Counted from the first letter of the stretch, positions 46,256 through 57,367 are shown. The stretch: DNA of 64,000 nt from Prosthecochloris marina (GCF_003182595.1 NZ_PDNZ01000004.1:271322-335321); one strand, 5' to 3'. Program-made: numbers and translations. Notes: a model not told the origin generated them from the letters alone.

Positions 46256-46905
46256 TAAGCAGACAATCATTTATAGTTATCAGCTACCCCCTCATCGGCA
46301 TCATCCCCGGGCCTGGTCCGCGAAATCCTGAAAAAACTGTTTCCCGGGGATCCATCTTTGGTGAAAGCCCCATGAACACCGGATCACTATTGAAACTGAA
46401 ACTTTTTTTTACAAGTCGGCATGACTTCAACAACCGGCGACATGCTTTTGAGGAAGCTTCTTTTGTTTTTTCAAAAAAAAACAAAAAGGCAAATCTTAAT
46501 AGACTTAATAGAAACTTTTTGAAGAAAAAAAATCGGGAGGCAACCAGCTTTAGAGGCGCTTTCACGCCTCTTTCACCGGGCTCTAACAACAGATCAGAAA
46601 ACACCAGAAAACATGGATCACGGTATCGAAGTATATCAACATGTACGTAACCTTATCATCAAAACACCGATCTGTTGCAGAACATCAAGCAGCAACACTA
46701 ACCTAACCGGATAGTAAAAGCACCTGTTCCTACTCAAGCACTTTCATAACATTGGACGACCATTTCCCATGAAACTTGCGTCCTTTTTGAAAAAAAAATA
46801 AAAATGTTTTCTCTCCGTGTTAAATCCTTTAACTGTTTGACCAGTCAGCTAATTTTGTTTCCTTATACTTCGATACGTTGATAATCTGCTCATCTTTGTA
46901 CAACA
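46256..46905. other. intergenic, AT-rich hairpins, no convincing gene
   Basis: About 650 bases between sucC and bciB. It contains an A/T palindrome near 46455-46488 (TTGTTTTTTC with AAAAAAACAA) and a hairpin AGAGGCG/CGCCTCT (46552-46571). Short frames on both strands are poly-Phe or poly-Lys artefacts of the A/T runs. The bciB promoter should lie in the last 100 bases; TATACT at 46864 is a possible -10. Confidence 0.45.
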
Positions 46906-48129
46906 ATGACGGAAACCGACAACGCTAACCCGGAAAAGGGCATCTGCAGTTCCTGTGGACTTTGTTCGATCAAGGAGTGGCCAATGCAGGAAAGCATACA
47001 GAGCTGCGTTTTTAAAAACGGATGGCTGGGAAAGAGAGAAAAAAAACTGTTCGGGAGAGAAAGAAAACCGGACAATCCGGAAGAAATGCGTTTCGGCATA
47101 GCGCAGGAAAGATTTACCGCACAGCTTAAAAACCCTCTTCCCGATGCTCAGTGGAGTGGCATTATCACCACAATAGCCCACAGGGCTTTTGAAAGCGGTA
47201 TGGTTGAAGGAGTTGTGACTTTGCACCGAAGTGAGGAAAACCGTTTCTTTTCACAACCGGTTCTGGCTATGACAACCGAAGAAATCGACGCATCAAGGGG
47301 TAATAAACCGGTCCTCTCTCCAGTTCTCAGATCCCTGCAAACGGCTGTCAGAAAAAAGCTCAAAAAAATTCTCGTCATCGGGGCAGCCTGCCATATTCAC
47401 GTTCTCAGGGATTTTCAGGAACGGTTTCCCTACCTGCAAAACATGGAGATCTATACCATCGGTATTCCGTGCGTCGACAATGTCCAGAGAAACCAGTTCA
47501 ACTGGATTCTCGAAAGAATGTCGAAATCACCCGGCACAGCCTGCCACATGGAGTTCATGCAGGATTTTCGCATCCACATCAAGCATACTGACGGAACCGT
47601 AGAAAAAGTCCCGTTTTTCTCTCTCCCCGAAGAACTTTCGAATCCAGGCATCTTTCCTGAATCCTGTATGGGATGCTTCGATTATCTCAACAGCCTTTCG
47701 GACATCACTGTCGGCTACCTTGCAGCAAAGCTGCTCCCCGATCAGAACCGGCAATGGGTAATGGTGAGAACAGAGAAAGGCCGGAAACTGCTCGACCTTG
47801 TAAATGATGAACTCACACGCTACCCTGAAGAGGGCAAATGGGAATGCAAAAAGTTCATCCTGCAAAACACCGAACGGATCATTTCGAGCATGAAAGAGCA
47901 AAAGGCCTCATACTCTCCGGACAGAAAAATACCGGTGTGGGTCGGACACCTCCTTTCATGGATGCTCAGCATGTCAGGCCCGAAAGGAATCGGCTTTGCT
48001 CACTATTCGGTTGATTTCCACCTGATCAGGCATTACTATTATGTCAAATACAGATGCCCTGAACAGCTTACCGTGCTTGTTCCCCGTCACGTCCGGTCAA
48101 TTCTTCAAGAATATGATCTGCCGCTTTAA
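46906..48129 (+). CDS. bciB: ferredoxin-dependent 3,8-divinyl (proto)chlorophyllide 8-vinyl reductase, BciB type
   Basis: Reduces the C8 vinyl group during (bacterio)chlorophyll synthesis. 407 residues of the FrhB-like fold shared by BciB, 7-hydroxymethyl chlorophyll a reductase (HCAR) and F420-reducing hydrogenase beta subunits. Cys motifs CSSCGLC at the N-terminus and CMGCFDY near residue 256 bind [4Fe-4S] clusters; ITVGYLAAK and the [10 protein letters not shown] and [15 protein letters not shown] blocks are close to the cyanobacterial BciB sequence as I recall it. An HCAR-like role on the C7 group is the main alternative, and the neighbour (NOL/NYC1-like SDR, tail-to-tail, 4-base overlap) makes it worth considering. 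Confidence 0.85.
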   Translation: MTETDNANPEKGICSSCGLCSIKEWPMQESIQSCVFKNGWLGKREKKLFGRERKPDNPEEMRFGIAQERFTAQLKNPLPDAQWSGIITTIAHRAFESGMVEGVVTLHRSEENRFFSQPVLAMTTEEIDASRGNKPVLSPVLRSLQTAVRKKLKKILVIGAACHIHVLRDFQERFPYLQNMEIYTIGIPCVDNVQRNQFNWILERMSKSPGTACHMEFMQDFRIHIKHTDGTVEKVPFFSLPEELSNPGIFPESCMGCFDYLNSLSDITVGYLAAKLLPDQNRQWVMVRTEKGRKLLDLVNDELTRYPEEGKWECKKFILQNTERIISSMKEQKASYSPDRKIPVWVGHLLSWMLSMSGPKGIGFAHYSVDFHLIRHYYYVKYRCPEQLTVLVPRHVRSILQEYDLPL

Positions 48130-48929
48130 TCTTCAGATTTCCCGTTGAAAAGCTCCCTTCTCCTGAACGGCGCAAGCAACATTCTGGCGATAACCTTCGG
48201 CTTTGTCAGCCACTCGATTCTCGGCGAAGAAGCGGTGCTGAGCACCATTTTTTCACAAAGAAAAGCCGTAACGGTATCGACATCGTCTGCCATGATATTG
48301 TAAAACTTTCTTTTTTTCCTGGTTTCAGGAGAGTCACCGTGAAGCGTCTCGAGAAGCAGATCGGTAACAACCATACCGGGACTCAGCGTCCCGACCTGCA
48401 CAGGTGACGAACCGGCTTCATTGGCAAACGCACGGGTAAAGTAGCGCAAGGCGCTTTTCGACGTTCCGTAAACCGACAAACCCTCCATCATGAAACCATC
48501 GCTGCCAAGCCCCTCCATGTTGAAGATTTTGCCCCGCCCTTGCTTCTGCATCTCAAGAAAAGGCACAACGGTGCCGTTTACAACGCCGAGCATGTTAACC
48601 CGGAGAACATCTTCGATTGTCGCCTGTTCCAGTTCCCAGACCTTCAGCGTGTCATGGGTAATTCCTGCATTGTTCACCCAGATATCGACCGGGCCGAATT
48701 TTTTTACCGCAACATCGAGCAGTGACTCCACATCACTCCTTTTCCCAACATCGGCAACGGTTCCGACAGCACTCTCGCCAAAAGCTGCAAGTTCATGAAC
48801 CGCTTTCCGGACGCTTTGCGTTGAGGTTCCGCAAATTGTCACCTTGCAGCCCTTTTCCAAAAATCTTTTTGCAAGCCCGAAGCCGATCCCCCTCGTTCCA
48901 CCGGTAATAACAACAGATAACGTACTCAT
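48126..48929 (-). CDS. SDR related to chlorophyll b reductase (NOL/NYC1)
   Basis: 267 residues. [19 protein letters not shown] (NAD(P) loop), NNAGITHDT, catalytic Tyr/Lys in VYGTSKSAL, and the blocks [12 protein letters not shown] and [15 protein letters not shown], which are characteristic of plant and cyanobacterial NOL/NYC1 proteins. Those enzymes reduce the C7 formyl of chlorophyll b to hydroxymethyl. In a green sulfur bacterium the matching substrate would be a C7-formyl bacteriochlorophyll(ide), as in BChl e-making brown species. It overlaps bciB by 4 bases in convergent orientation, so it is not cotranscribed with it. Confidence 0.8.
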   Translation of the reverse strand: MSTLSVVITGGTRGIGFGLAKRFLEKGCKVTICGTSTQSVRKAVHELAAFGESAVGTVADVGKRSDVESLLDVAVKKFGPVDIWVNNAGITHDTLKVWELEQATIEDVLRVNMLGVVNGTVVPFLEMQKQGRGKIFNMEGLGSDGFMMEGLSVYGTSKSALRYFTRAFANEAGSSPVQVGTLSPGMVVTDLLLETLHGDSPETRKKRKFYNIMADDVDTVTAFLCEKMVLSTASSPRIEWLTKPKVIARMLLAPFRRRELFNGKSED

Positions 48930-49046
48930 GCTCTATAGGTTTTGTTTCCATGCAATATAGTATCCAATCCGTTAATGCTGCTTTCATGAATTATTGTATC
49001 TTTGCTCTCACTCGAAATTTTCCAGACACTACCGGATTCTGAGTCT

Positions 49047-50996
49047 ATGCTTGAAGCGCGAAATATAAATCTGAGTGCCGGCACGAAAGACCTGCTGCTC
49101 AATACGTCTTTCCGTATCGGAAGCAAGGACCGTGTCGGCTTGGTTGGCCTCAACGGAACAGGAAAATCGACGTTACTTCGTCTTATAAACGAAACCGGTT
49201 CAGGCCACTCAATCATTTCAAACGGCCAGATCACCCGATCATCCGACACGACCATCGGCTATCTTCCCCAGGAAATCTCTTTTGAAGACGACCTGGAAAA
49301 AACCGCATTGCACTACGTACTTCAAGCCAATAAAAAACTGAACGAACTTTCAAATTCCATTGAAAAGCTGCAAAAAGAGCTTGCGGAACCCGATCAGGAT
49401 CACGAAAGTCAACGCTATCATCGACTTATTGAAAAGTTCAGCGACGCGTCCCATGAATTCGAGCGTCTCGGTGGATATACCATGGAAGCCGAAGCAGAAA
49501 AAGTACTCAATGGGCTTGGTTTCAACCAGACGGATTTCCACAAAAAAGTAAGGGAGTTTTCCGGTGGCTGGCAGATGCGCCTCCTTATTGCCAAGCTTCT
49601 GTTACAGAAACCAACGCTTCTTTTGTTGGACGAACCCACCAACCACCTCGATATCGATTCCTTGAGATGGCTCGAAAATTACATGCTTGGTTATCAGCAC
49701 AGCTGCATCATAGTTTCTCACGATCGTTTTTTTCTCGATAAAATCACAACGAGAACACTTGAGATCTATCTCAAGACCATCCATGAATACAAAGGAAACT
49801 ACAGCTATTACGAAAAAGAAAAAGCTCAGCGTTTCGAACTCATGATGGCTAAATACGAAAACGATCTAAAAAAAATGGCTCACCTGAAAGCGTTTGTCGA
49901 CCGCTTCCGCTACAAGGCGACAAAAGCCAAGCAGGCACAAAGCAGGCTGCGCCAGATGCAGAAACTTGAAGAAGAACTACAGGCCCCGGAGGAAGACTTG
50001 TCTGGAATCGCTTTCAGTTTCCCGAAGGCCAAACATTCAGGCAAAGAAGTGCTGAAGCTCGAACATGTCACGAAATCATGGCAGCAACCGGACGGCTCCA
50101 TCAAGAAAGTGTTGAAAGAAATCGATCTTGAAATCCTGCGCGGGGACCGGATAGCCGTCGTCGGATCGAACGGAGCAGGCAAGACAACTTTTTGCAGGAT
50201 CGTTTCGGGTGACCTCGACTACGAAGGAACAATGACTCATGGGCACAATGTTTCCCTTAACTACTTTGCCCAGCATCAGACCGAAAATCTCAATCCGGAC
50301 AAATCGGTTCTTGAGGAAATGATGGATGCCGCTCCCGATGCACAATCTCAGCGGAAAGTCAGAGATATTCTGGGCTGTTTTCTTTTCAGCAGCGATAGTG
50401 TCGAGAAAAAAACAGCCGTTCTCTCAGGGGGAGAAAAATCAAGACTGTCACTTGCAAAAATTCTGCTGCAGGCATCGAACCTTTTGATCATGGATGAACC
50501 CACGAATCATCTCGACATGCGCTCCAAAGAAATGCTGATCGATGCTCTTGAAAACTACGATGGCACCCTGATGCTGGTCAGCCATGACCGCTATTTCCTC
50601 GACAGTCTTGTCAACAAGGTTATAGAAATAAAAAACGGTTCTCTTCAGGTATATCTCGGGAGTTACGGAGAATACCTTGAAAAAGCGGAAAAAAGCTGGG
50701 AAGAAGAGCGCAAAAAGGAACGTACCTCGCAGAAGAATAATTCCGGTATAAAAAAACCTGCCTCTATCTCTCGACAGAAACAAGTCCCGAACAAGCAGAA
50801 TAATGCAAAAGCCGAAAAACTGGAAAAAAAGATCCACAGACTCGAAGAAGAAAAACTGGAATACGAAGCCCGAATGAGCTCAACGGATTTTTACTCTCAA
50901 CCGGAAAAAGAAATACAAAAAAATATCGATCGATACCATGAACTTTGTACGGAAATCGATCGACTTTACAAGGAATGGGAATCAGCCATTTCCTAA
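49047..50996 (+). CDS. ABC-F family ATPase (Uup/EttA-like)
   Basis: About 649 residues from the ATG at 49047; an upstream TTG would add 15 codons. Two ABC domains in tandem: Walker [10 protein letters not shown] and GSNGAGKTT, signatures FSGGWQMRL and LSGGEKSRL, Walker [13 protein letters not shown] and [13 protein letters not shown] charged linker (about 235-320, [20 protein letters not shown]) and a Lys/Glu-rich C-terminal coiled coil as in Uup lie outside them. No membrane segments: ABC-F proteins act at the ribosome E-site. The C-terminal extension points to Uup rather than EttA. Confidence 0.93.
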   Translation: MLEARNINLSAGTKDLLLNTSFRIGSKDRVGLVGLNGTGKSTLLRLINETGSGHSIISNGQITRSSDTTIGYLPQEISFEDDLEKTALHYVLQANKKLNELSNSIEKLQKELAEPDQDHESQRYHRLIEKFSDASHEFERLGGYTMEAEAEKVLNGLGFNQTDFHKKVREFSGGWQMRLLIAKLLLQKPTLLLLDEPTNHLDIDSLRWLENYMLGYQHSCIIVSHDRFFLDKITTRTLEIYLKTIHEYKGNYSYYEKEKAQRFELMMAKYENDLKKMAHLKAFVDRFRYKATKAKQAQSRLRQMQKLEEELQAPEEDLSGIAFSFPKAKHSGKEVLKLEHVTKSWQQPDGSIKKVLKEIDLEILRGDRIAVVGSNGAGKTTFCRIVSGDLDYEGTMTHGHNVSLNYFAQHQTENLNPDKSVLEEMMDAAPDAQSQRKVRDILGCFLFSSDSVEKKTAVLSGGEKSRLSLAKILLQASNLLIMDEPTNHLDMRSKEMLIDALENYDGTLMLVSHDRYFLDSLVNKVIEIKNGSLQVYLGSYGEYLEKAEKSWEEERKKERTSQKNNSGIKKPASISRQKQVPNKQNNAKAEKLEKKIHRLEEEKLEYEARMSSTDFYSQPEKEIQKNIDRYHELCTEIDRLYKEWESAIS

Positions 50997-51565
50997 TCGA
51001 TAATCGTCACACTGTCAGATTTTCTTGGCTCTGGTTCAGGCAAAGGCGCCGCACTGTAGCCAAACACCGCTGCCGAATATGGGTTGTATCCTTCCGGAAA
51101 AACAATCCCAAGCTCCCTGAATACAACCCGTCCTTTCTCTGTAGCATGAAGCATCATAACCGAGTGCATCCAGCACGAACCGATATCCATGGAAGCCGCA
51201 GCAAGCATCATATTCTGCATTGCAAGTGCACAATCATACTGGGGAGCTAGCGCGTTGGGATCACCTGTTACAACGATAAGAATCGGAGCATGGTAAAATA
51301 CGCTGAAATCGTCACGTCGGGCAACCTCACGCAACGCATCAACATCTGACTCCAGAAAAACCGTTTTACAGGATGCATCGAGCTTATCCAGGAGAGCACG
51401 GTTGCGGATAACGGTAAAATGCCATGGCTGCTGATTCATCGCACTTGGTGCGTATCGGCCCGCCTCGAGAATCAACTCAAGCGCATCCAGATCCACCTGG
51501 TCCGGCTTGTATACCCGGACACTTCTGCGTTTGAGGATTGAACCGATCGTTTCATTTGTATTCAT
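50993..51565 (-). CDS. nitroreductase-family FMN oxidoreductase
   Basis: 190 residues. Opening [12 protein letters not shown] and the FMN-binding [12 protein letters not shown] are the family hallmarks; [11 protein letters not shown] and [18 protein letters not shown] follow. It probably reduces a nitro, quinone or enone substrate with NAD(P)H; specificity cannot be read. It overlaps the ABC-F gene by 4 bases in convergent orientation. Confidence 0.9.
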   Translation of the reverse strand: MNTNETIGSILKRRSVRVYKPDQVDLDALELILEAGRYAPSAMNQQPWHFTVIRNRALLDKLDASCKTVFLESDVDALREVARRDDFSVFYHAPILIVVTGDPNALAPQYDCALAMQNMMLAAASMDIGSCWMHSVMMLHATEKGRVVFRELGIVFPEGYNPYSAAVFGYSAAPLPEPEPRKSDSVTIID

Positions 51566-51588
51566 TCTTTCCTCACTTTAAGACATCG

Positions 51589-52266
51589 TTATTCATCCTC
51601 AATATCCACACATGACTCGAAAACATCGAAGTTGCAGTCTACATGGAGATCAGCGAGAGGTTTCAACGAACGCACATGATGATGCTCACGCTCAAGGACC
51701 TCCCAGCGATAACCATCTGCAGGCTCCTTACAACGTAACATCTGGTTGATTTTGGTCTTGTGATAGGTCAGATCGATAAAAACCCTGAGATCGATATCAT
51801 CCGTTCTGATCGCGTATAATCCGTCTATGATCAACAACTGTATCTTACTGAAGTCGGTGAAAAGCTGGTCAACTTCTTCAGTAATAATATCGATGCAGGG
51901 TATGAACACCTGCTTGTCTTTCCTGAAATCGTCGATGTTGTCATGCAAAAGATTCCAGTCATATTCACCAAAACCGACGGATTTGTATTCGTTGCTTATC
52001 CGGTGCTCCCTTCGTTCGAGAGGAGGAACGCGATAATAGTTATCTGTATGAAGAATTTTAACTCGAATATTACAACCTTTCAGGAGAAGAGCAAGTGAAT
52101 GAGCAAGTTCAGATTTTCCCGCTCCCGATTCACCTGAAATGGCAACCACAAACTTGTAACCCGGACTACTTTTTTCCAACTCACGTCTATCTACCAATAC
52201 CCGCTCCATGATACTTTTCGCAGCGGATTTGTGCTGATCGTTGATCAGCAAGACATCACCTAACAT
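51589..52266 (-). CDS. uridine kinase-like P-loop protein
   Basis: 225 residues. Walker A is [11 protein letters not shown] (near residues 42-52), followed by [12 protein letters not shown] (the DxYY substrate motif of uridine kinases and phosphoribulokinases) and [10 protein letters not shown] (Walker B-like). The last third differs from Udk. It might phosphorylate uridine or a related small molecule; as many Chlorobiota proteins of this type are simply called uridine kinase, the exact substrate is open. The nitroreductase gene starts 23 bases after its stop. Confidence 0.75.
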   Translation of the reverse strand: MLGDVLLINDQHKSAAKSIMERVLVDRRELEKSSPGYKFVVAISGESGAGKSELAHSLALLLKGCNIRVKILHTDNYYRVPPLERREHRISNEYKSVGFGEYDWNLLHDNIDDFRKDKQVFIPCIDIITEEVDQLFTDFSKIQLLIIDGLYAIRTDDIDLRVFIDLTYHKTKINQMLRCKEPADGYRWEVLEREHHHVRSLKPLADLHVDCNFDVFESCVDIEDE

Positions 52267-52738
52267 ATTTCCTTAACATTTGTGCGCCTCGTTTTGCAGG
52301 CACTGTTGGAAATATTGATTCTATGATAAAAGTAACAGTTTTTAGCTATGATTTCAATGAAGAAAAACATGTTTTAACCTCGATGAACAAAGAAAAAAAT
52401 GAACGACAGCTTGCCCTGCTTTTCCCGAATACAAGAGCCTGTTTCAAAAGACAGTCGACAATGGTTGAAACCAACATGGTCACCATAGAAAAGCCATGCC
52501 GCTCTCTGAAAAAGAAGTTCGATTTTCACAGAATGACCAGTGGCATCCATAGAGGCATTCACAAAAGATGGATCCCCGGACAAACCCTGTGAAACAGTTG
52601 TTTTGAATTTCGCAGTTCAAGCCCATGAATGACAACCATGAGGGAGAGCTGAACTACTAACGATTATCTGCGTTAAATACGAGAGGCGGTCATTTTGAGA
52701 CAGCCTCTTTCCTGAATCAGAAAAAACAATCAAGAAGA
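52267..52738. other. intergenic with repeated-type hairpin, no convincing gene
   Basis: About 470 bases. An open frame at 52323-52592 has no ribosome site, no recognisable domain and unlikely composition. The right part holds the hairpin at 52676-52710. Confidence 0.45.
52676..52710 (-). terminator. terminator-like hairpin after hemN (repeated type)
   Basis: On the minus strand AGAGGC...GCCTCT with loop TGTCTCAAAATGACC lies 29 bases after the hemN stop. About 27 of 35 bases agree with the hairpin after sucC (46221-46255). Confidence 0.6.
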
Positions 52739-54160
52739 TCAATCCACCTGCTGTGCTTCTTTAGCCTGTCGAGCCTTCTCGATATATTCTGCCTGTATAT
52801 CCCTGGATACGTTGTATGCCTTTGAAAGGCTGTCGGACCGCCAAAGCCTGGCATCGAATGCCATGCAAATATTTCTGAGGAACGGAATACCGACTTCCGT
52901 AACACGAACGCCATCTTCATTCAGCTCGACCATGCCGTCATTCTGCATATCTTCGAGACGGAACTTCGCAACGTCGAGTTCGTCACAATATAATTTTGGA
53001 TCATTCCAGGAAGTTTCCTGTTTGCACATCAGATTCAAAATGTGGCGACGCAGCACAAGATCCTCATCGGTCAGCAAATGACCGCGATGTAAAGGAAAAC
53101 GGCCAGCGTTGACTTCACGTATGTAATCTTCATGGAAACGCTCGTTCTGGGCAAAAGCATACCAGGTATCACTTATCGAAGAAGAACCGAGAGCAAGCAT
53201 CATCTGGGTGGTGTTTTCCGTATACCCCATGAAATTTCTGTGAAGAGTACCGTTTCTTGCCGCCTCATAAAGGGCATCCCCTTGAAGAGCAAAATGATCC
53301 ATACCTATTTCATGGTAACCTATCGACTCGAGCATCTCCAGACCTTTATCATAAAGCTCCTGCTTGACAGCACCAACCGGTAAATCCTTTTCCTTGAACT
53401 TTCGCTGTCCTTCGTACATGTGCGGATTGTGACCATACGCATAAAATGCGATCCGATCGGGCTTGAGCTCCATTACCTTGGCAATCGTATCGGTAACAGT
53501 AGCTAACGTTTGCTTCGGCAAGCCGTAGACAAGATCGAAGTTGACCGATGTAAACCCTATCTCGCGCGCGATATCCACTTTTTCCCGAACCAGCTCAAAA
53601 GGCTGCAGCCGGTTGATTTCTTTCTGAACTATCGGATCAAAGTCCTGTATACCGAAACTCATCCGGCGAAAACCAACGCTGTAAAGCGCTTCAAGATGCT
53701 CCCTTGTGGTTGAACGCGGGTTTGTCTCAAAACTGAACATGTAATTGTCCATCCGGTTAACATGTTCATAAAGCCCGTCAACCAGCCTTACGAGATTATC
53801 CGGACTTAAAAATGTCGGAGTACCGCCACCGATATGCATCTCCTTGACATTCAGTGTGCCGGGGAAAACATCGAGGTACATTTGCCACTCTTTCAGCAAA
53901 GCATTGAGATAAGGTTCCTCAAAAGAGTGATCCTGCGTCCGATAAGCATTGCAACCGCAGAAATAGCAGTAATTTTCACAGTAGGGAATATGGATATACA
54001 TACTGACACCGGTAGTGTCATTACTGTCATTGAAGCCTTTTACCATGGCTTCTTTCCACTGTTCCTGTGATACTCCGTCCGTACTCCATGAAGGAATGGT
54101 AGGATAACTTGTATACCTCGGACCGGGATTGCGGTACTTATCTGCAAGATTTGTTGCCAT
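52739..54160 (-). CDS. hemN: oxygen-independent coproporphyrinogen III oxidase
   Basis: Radical SAM decarboxylation of coproporphyrinogen III to protoporphyrinogen IX, needed for heme and bacteriochlorophyll without oxygen. 473 residues. [12 protein letters not shown] (near residues 59-70) is the CxxxCxxCxC motif of true HemN, distinct from Hem[10 protein letters not shown] and FGIQDFDP are the SAM and second-SAM motifs, and the C-terminal HemN domain is present (LNLMCKQE...[10 protein letters not shown]). The upstream region is shared with purE, which points the other way. Confidence 0.97.
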   Translation of the reverse strand: MATNLADKYRNPGPRYTSYPTIPSWSTDGVSQEQWKEAMVKGFNDSNDTTGVSMYIHIPYCENYCYFCGCNAYRTQDHSFEEPYLNALLKEWQMYLDVFPGTLNVKEMHIGGGTPTFLSPDNLVRLVDGLYEHVNRMDNYMFSFETNPRSTTREHLEALYSVGFRRMSFGIQDFDPIVQKEINRLQPFELVREKVDIAREIGFTSVNFDLVYGLPKQTLATVTDTIAKVMELKPDRIAFYAYGHNPHMYEGQRKFKEKDLPVGAVKQELYDKGLEMLESIGYHEIGMDHFALQGDALYEAARNGTLHRNFMGYTENTTQMMLALGSSSISDTWYAFAQNERFHEDYIREVNAGRFPLHRGHLLTDEDLVLRRHILNLMCKQETSWNDPKLYCDELDVAKFRLEDMQNDGMVELNEDGVRVTEVGIPFLRNICMAFDARLWRSDSLSKAYNVSRDIQAEYIEKARQAKEAQQVD

Positions 54161-54279
54161 TGTAATCTTCCTCTACAATTGTTACTTTTCCTTTCTTGTA
54201 CCCGTGAAAATACACAAAACTCTGCAAAATCATAAATAAAAGGACACCGCCACAGTGCGGTGACAATCAATTACTTGCT

Positions 54280-54804
54280 ATGACAACTCCATCTAACGAC
54301 TCATCTCCCCTGGTAGGCATCCTTATGGGTTCCGACTCCGACTTCGACATCATGAAAGAGGCGGCTTCCGTCTTCGATGAATTCAATATTCCTTATGAAG
54401 TTTCGGTTATTTCCGCACACCGTACCCCTAAAGAGCTCGAACGATATGCCACGAACGCAAAAGATAACGGCCTCAAGGTCATCATAGCCGGAGCAGGTGG
54501 TGCAGCACACCTTCCGGGCGTTACTGCAGCACTTACCGTACTCCCGGTAATTGGTGTGCCGATTTTCAGCAAAAAGCTCAACGGACAGGATTCTCTTTAT
54601 TCGATCGTGCAGATGCCCGCAGGCATTCCGGTTGCGACAGTCGGCATCGATAACGCAAGAAATGGGGCCCTCATGGCAGTACAGATCCTTGCGCTGACCG
54701 ACCCCTCGATTATGTCTTCCCTTGAAGGATTTCGGACCAAACTTGCGGAAGCATCCCGTATGAAGAACAGGAAAGTACAGGAAAGGCTCAATGCAATCAG
54801 CTGA
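54280..54804 (+). CDS. purE: N5-carboxyaminoimidazole ribonucleotide mutase
   Basis: Purine synthesis step N5-CAIR to CAIR. 174 residues. [23 protein letters not shown] with the catalytic His, [13 protein letters not shown] and [14 protein letters not shown] are class I PurE motifs. Its last 14 bases overlap the following cupin gene. Confidence 0.97.
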   Translation: MTTPSNDSSPLVGILMGSDSDFDIMKEAASVFDEFNIPYEVSVISAHRTPKELERYATNAKDNGLKVIIAGAGGAAHLPGVTAALTVLPVIGVPIFSKKLNGQDSLYSIVQMPAGIPVATVGIDNARNGALMAVQILALTDPSIMSSLEGFRTKLAEASRMKNRKVQERLNAIS

Positions 54805-55282
54805 ATATTGGATTGAAAAACTCGATCTTTTTAACCACCCTGAAGGGGGCTTCTTTCGTGAAACGTATCGCAGCAAGACCTCTTACGAGTTTCGCAAAAG
54901 CCCGGTTTTTTCCGGAAACCGGGCATATTCTACAGCAATTTATTACCTGCTCACAAAAAACGACCGATCAAAGCTGCACAGGATCAAATCGGATGAACTA
55001 TGGTTCTATCATACCGGAGCTCCCCTGACAGTCTATCTGTTCCATGATGTCGGCTTCATGTCAACATTGACCCTGGATCCGGGAAAAGGAACATTTCAAG
55101 GCATTGTTCCTGCAAACACGTGGTTCGGAGCAAGACATGAAACCGAATCCCCGGAAGCATACACACTAACAAGCTGTGTTGTCTCCCCAGGATTCGATTT
55201 CAGTGATTTCACTCTGGCCGACAGGGACTCGCTCACCAGAAAGTTTCCGCAGCATGCCGGGTTGATTGAAGACCTTACCTGA
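54791..55282 (+). CDS. cupin family protein (DUF985)
   Basis: 163 residues. [41 protein letters not shown] and [11 protein letters not shown] are the DUF985/cupin_5 pattern; the His and Glu in these blocks would bind a metal. The role of the family is not settled (some members are sugar-nucleotide epimerase-like, others bind small ligands). The ATG lies inside the end of purE, so translation is probably coupled. Confidence 0.88.
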   Translation: MQSAEYWIEKLDLFNHPEGGFFRETYRSKTSYEFRKSPVFSGNRAYSTAIYYLLTKNDRSKLHRIKSDELWFYHTGAPLTVYLFHDVGFMSTLTLDPGKGTFQGIVPANTWFGARHETESPEAYTLTSCVVSPGFDFSDFTLADRDSLTRKFPQHAGLIEDLT

Positions 55283-55314
55283 ACCGGTAACCATTCTTTC
55301 CAGCCCCATCTTTA

Positions 55315-55533
55315 TTATTTTCGGATCACCACATGGTAGAAAGCCCCGTCTTTGCGTATATCTTCGACACGATACCCCTGCTCCTCTGCCGTTCTCGGCA
55401 CACTCTCCAGCGGCTCACCCTCCGAAAGCAGCACATCGAGGACATCACCGTCATTAATCTGTGAGAGTTTCAGTTTGACCTTAACCATGGTCATGGGGCA
55501 TCGCTCTTTTGTAATATCGAGAGTATGCTGCAT
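55315..55533 (-). CDS. tusA: TusA/SirA-family sulfur carrier
   Basis: 72 residues from the ATG at 55533. The family motif is RCPMTMVKVKLKL near residue 11, whose Cys carries sulfane sulfur as persulfide; GDVLDVLLSEGEP and a beta-strand C-terminus follow. In sulfur-oxidising bacteria TusA moves sulfur between Rhd, DsrE-type proteins and downstream users. It is the last gene of the sulfur-assimilation run, 92 bases after the DsrE-like gene. Confidence 0.9.
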   Translation of the reverse strand: MQHTLDITKERCPMTMVKVKLKLSQINDGDVLDVLLSEGEPLESVPRTAEEQGYRVEDIRKDGAFYHVVIRK

Positions 55534-55625
55534 GATAATAAGCGCCTCCTTTATAAACCTTTCTTTGCACACCATTCTTGTTCGTCACAGACCGACAAGA
55601 GCCAAACATCCCGCGAAGCACCGGT

Positions 55626-56105
55626 TTAAATGAAAATGATATGTCCATCCTTGGATGCATCGAGAAAAGTGGCCACTCCCGCAACGTGCTTCACATGTTC
55701 ATCGAGATCGTTCTTATCGATTCCGAGAATATGCATCGCCATCTCGCAGGCAACAAAATCAATATCCAGTGCTTTCGCCGCCTCTACCAGTTCATCGAGA
55801 GTCGCTACATTGCTTTTTTTCATCATACCGGTCATCAGGACCGGACTTGCACCCCCGAAATTCAACCTGCTTAACGGAAGATTCTTTTTTCCTCCCATGA
55901 GAAAATTAAAAACCTTTGCCAGCACCCCGCCTCCTATCCATGTCCGACCTGTTTTTTTCTTCAGGATGTTAAGCCCCCAGAAAGTAAAAAACATTTTCAC
56001 CTCCCAGTTCACGGCCGCAGCACCTGTTGCCAGGGTAAATGCCGCCAGTGCCTTGTCAAAATCACCGCTGAAGCATACTATCGAGAGCTTTTGCCGTTCC
56101 ATCAC
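55626..56105 (-). CDS. DsrE2-like sulfurtransferase (DsrE/DsrF/DrsH family)
   Basis: 159 residues. LSIVCFSGDFDKALAAFTLA, VKMFFTFWGLNIL, PVLMTGMMKKSN and DFVACEMAMHILGI are typical of DsrE2 proteins, in which the Cys of ACEM and the early Cys serve sulfur transfer. Such proteins pair with TusA in sulfur oxidisers. It overlaps the JAMM protease gene by 4 bases. Confidence 0.85.
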   Translation of the reverse strand: MMERQKLSIVCFSGDFDKALAAFTLATGAAAVNWEVKMFFTFWGLNILKKKTGRTWIGGGVLAKVFNFLMGGKKNLPLSRLNFGGASPVLMTGMMKKSNVATLDELVEAAKALDIDFVACEMAMHILGIDKNDLDEHVKHVAGVATFLDASKDGHIIFI

Positions 56106-56530
56106 ATCTCCCGGTTTTCCGATTCTTTATCCGACCTGTCAATGACGATAAGAGGTTCTTCACTTACCTCTTTTTTCACAATTCTGAATGCCCTGACCTC
56201 AGGGTCTACAGCAGCAAGAGAAACAATCACATAAATCATTCCGGGATCGAATGCAAGCCGAATGTCCTCTTGCGATGGCCTTGCCGGTGTTTCAGGATGA
56301 CTGTGATAAACGGCAATGGCCTGTTGTTGTTTTTTCCGCATTGTCAGAACAGCATCAAACTGCTCTTTGGGATCGAAAGAAAAATGCTCGCCCGACTTAT
56401 CCAAGTTGGTCAGATAATAGGCTTCAACTGCCGTCTCACCTTTGCCTCCCAGATATCCACACGCCTCCAGAGGCATTTCCCGACGGGCATGCTCAATGAT
56501 CCTCTGATACACGCATTTGTAAATCTCCAT
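56102..56530 (-). CDS. JAMM/MPN+ metalloprotease acting on the sulfur carrier (HcyD-like)
   Basis: 142 residues. The JAMM zinc motif reads HSHPETPARPSQED (two His, Ser, Asp) with the catalytic Glu in EACGYLGG near residue 22. Bacterial enzymes of this kind trim residues after the Gly-Gly end of a ThiS/MoaD-like carrier (Mec+ for CysO, HcyD in the Wolinella methionine pathway). The carrier in this cluster ends in GGGCSE, so trimming is needed. Fits the cluster exactly. Confidence 0.85.
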   Translation of the reverse strand: MEIYKCVYQRIIEHARREMPLEACGYLGGKGETAVEAYYLTNLDKSGEHFSFDPKEQFDAVLTMRKKQQQAIAVYHSHPETPARPSQEDIRLAFDPGMIYVIVSLAAVDPEVRAFRIVKKEVSEEPLIVIDRSDKESENREM

Positions 56531-56560
56531 GCTCTTCCTCCTGTTCCATCGGCTTCGAGG

Positions 56561-57367
56561 TCACCGTAAGTCACAGACCTGTTGCTCCTCATCCCGCAGT
56601 TCGGTAATGGAAGGATTTTCTGAACAAACTGCACATTTCGGGTTTCGCCGCAATGCCACCTTTCTGAAATTCATTGGCAGCGCGTCGAAGGTCATCAGGG
56701 CATCAGCCAGAATATCTCCCGCCCCTGTGATGAACTTTAACGCCTCTGCCGCCTGAATTGTACCGAGCATTCCGGCCACGGCACCCAGAACCCCTGCCTC
56801 GGAACAGGTTGGAATCATGTTTTTCGGTGGAGGTTTATGAAAAACGCATCGGTAACAGGCGCTTTGTTTCGGCAGCACCGTCATCGTTTGACCGTTGAAC
56901 CTCAGAATTCCCCCATGAGAAAAAGGAATTCCTTTCATGACACATGCATCGTTTATGAGAAATTTCGTCGCAAAACTATCGGTACCATCGATGACGAAAT
57001 CATAACCTTCTATGATTTCTTCAATGTTCGATGCATTGACGAATGTCTTTATCGATTCTACCTCGACATCGGGGTTTATGGCTTCCATCTTCTCTTTGGC
57101 AGACGATACCTTGGAAGAACCTACATCTGCCGTAAAATGAATGATCTGCCGCTGAAGATTCGACACCTCGACGACATCAGCATCAACAATACCGATCCTT
57201 CCGATACCGGCAGCGGCACAGTACATGGCCGCCGGAGCCCCGAGTCCACCGGCACCGATGATCATCACCTTCGAGTTCAACAGCTTCTGCTGCCCTTCGA
57301 CTCCGACATTGTCGAGCAAGATATGACGGCTGTAGCGTTCCAGTTGTAACTGGGTAAAGTCTATCAT
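56561..57367 (-). CDS. MoeB/ThiF-like adenylyltransferase for the sulfur carrier (HcyF-like)
   Basis: 268 residues. It activates the C-terminal Gly of the carrier with ATP. GAGGLGAPAAMYCAAAGIG binds the nucleotide, VEVSNLQRQIIH is the conserved Arg/Gln region, and Zn is held by CYRCVF and CAVC. PTCSEAGVLG is the usual block near the active-site loop. No rhodanese domain is attached, so sulfur comes from other proteins, presumably the DsrE-like protein and TusA downstream. Overlaps metY by 4 bases. Confidence 0.92.
   Translation of the reverse strand: MIDFTQLQLERYSRHILLDNVGVEGQQKLLNSKVMIIGAGGLGAPAAMYCAAAGIGRIGIVDADVVEVSNLQRQIIHFTADVGSSKVSSAKEKMEAINPDVEVESIKTFVNASNIEEIIEGYDFVIDGTDSFATKFLINDACVMKGIPFSHGGILRFNGQTMTVLPKQSACYRCVFHKPPPKNMIPTCSEAGVLGAVAGMLGTIQAAEALKFITGAGDILADALMTFDALPMNFRKVALRRNPKCAVCSENPSITELRDEEQQVCDLR

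Noticed and set aside
46284..46650. Overlapping frames of about 100 codons between sucC and bciB
   Set aside because: They are made mostly of Phe or Lys runs from A/T tracts and a hairpin, with no start signal.
52323..52592. 89-codon frame downstream of the uridine-kinase-like gene's start
   Set aside because: No ribosome site, no domain, no membrane or secretion feature; likely chance.
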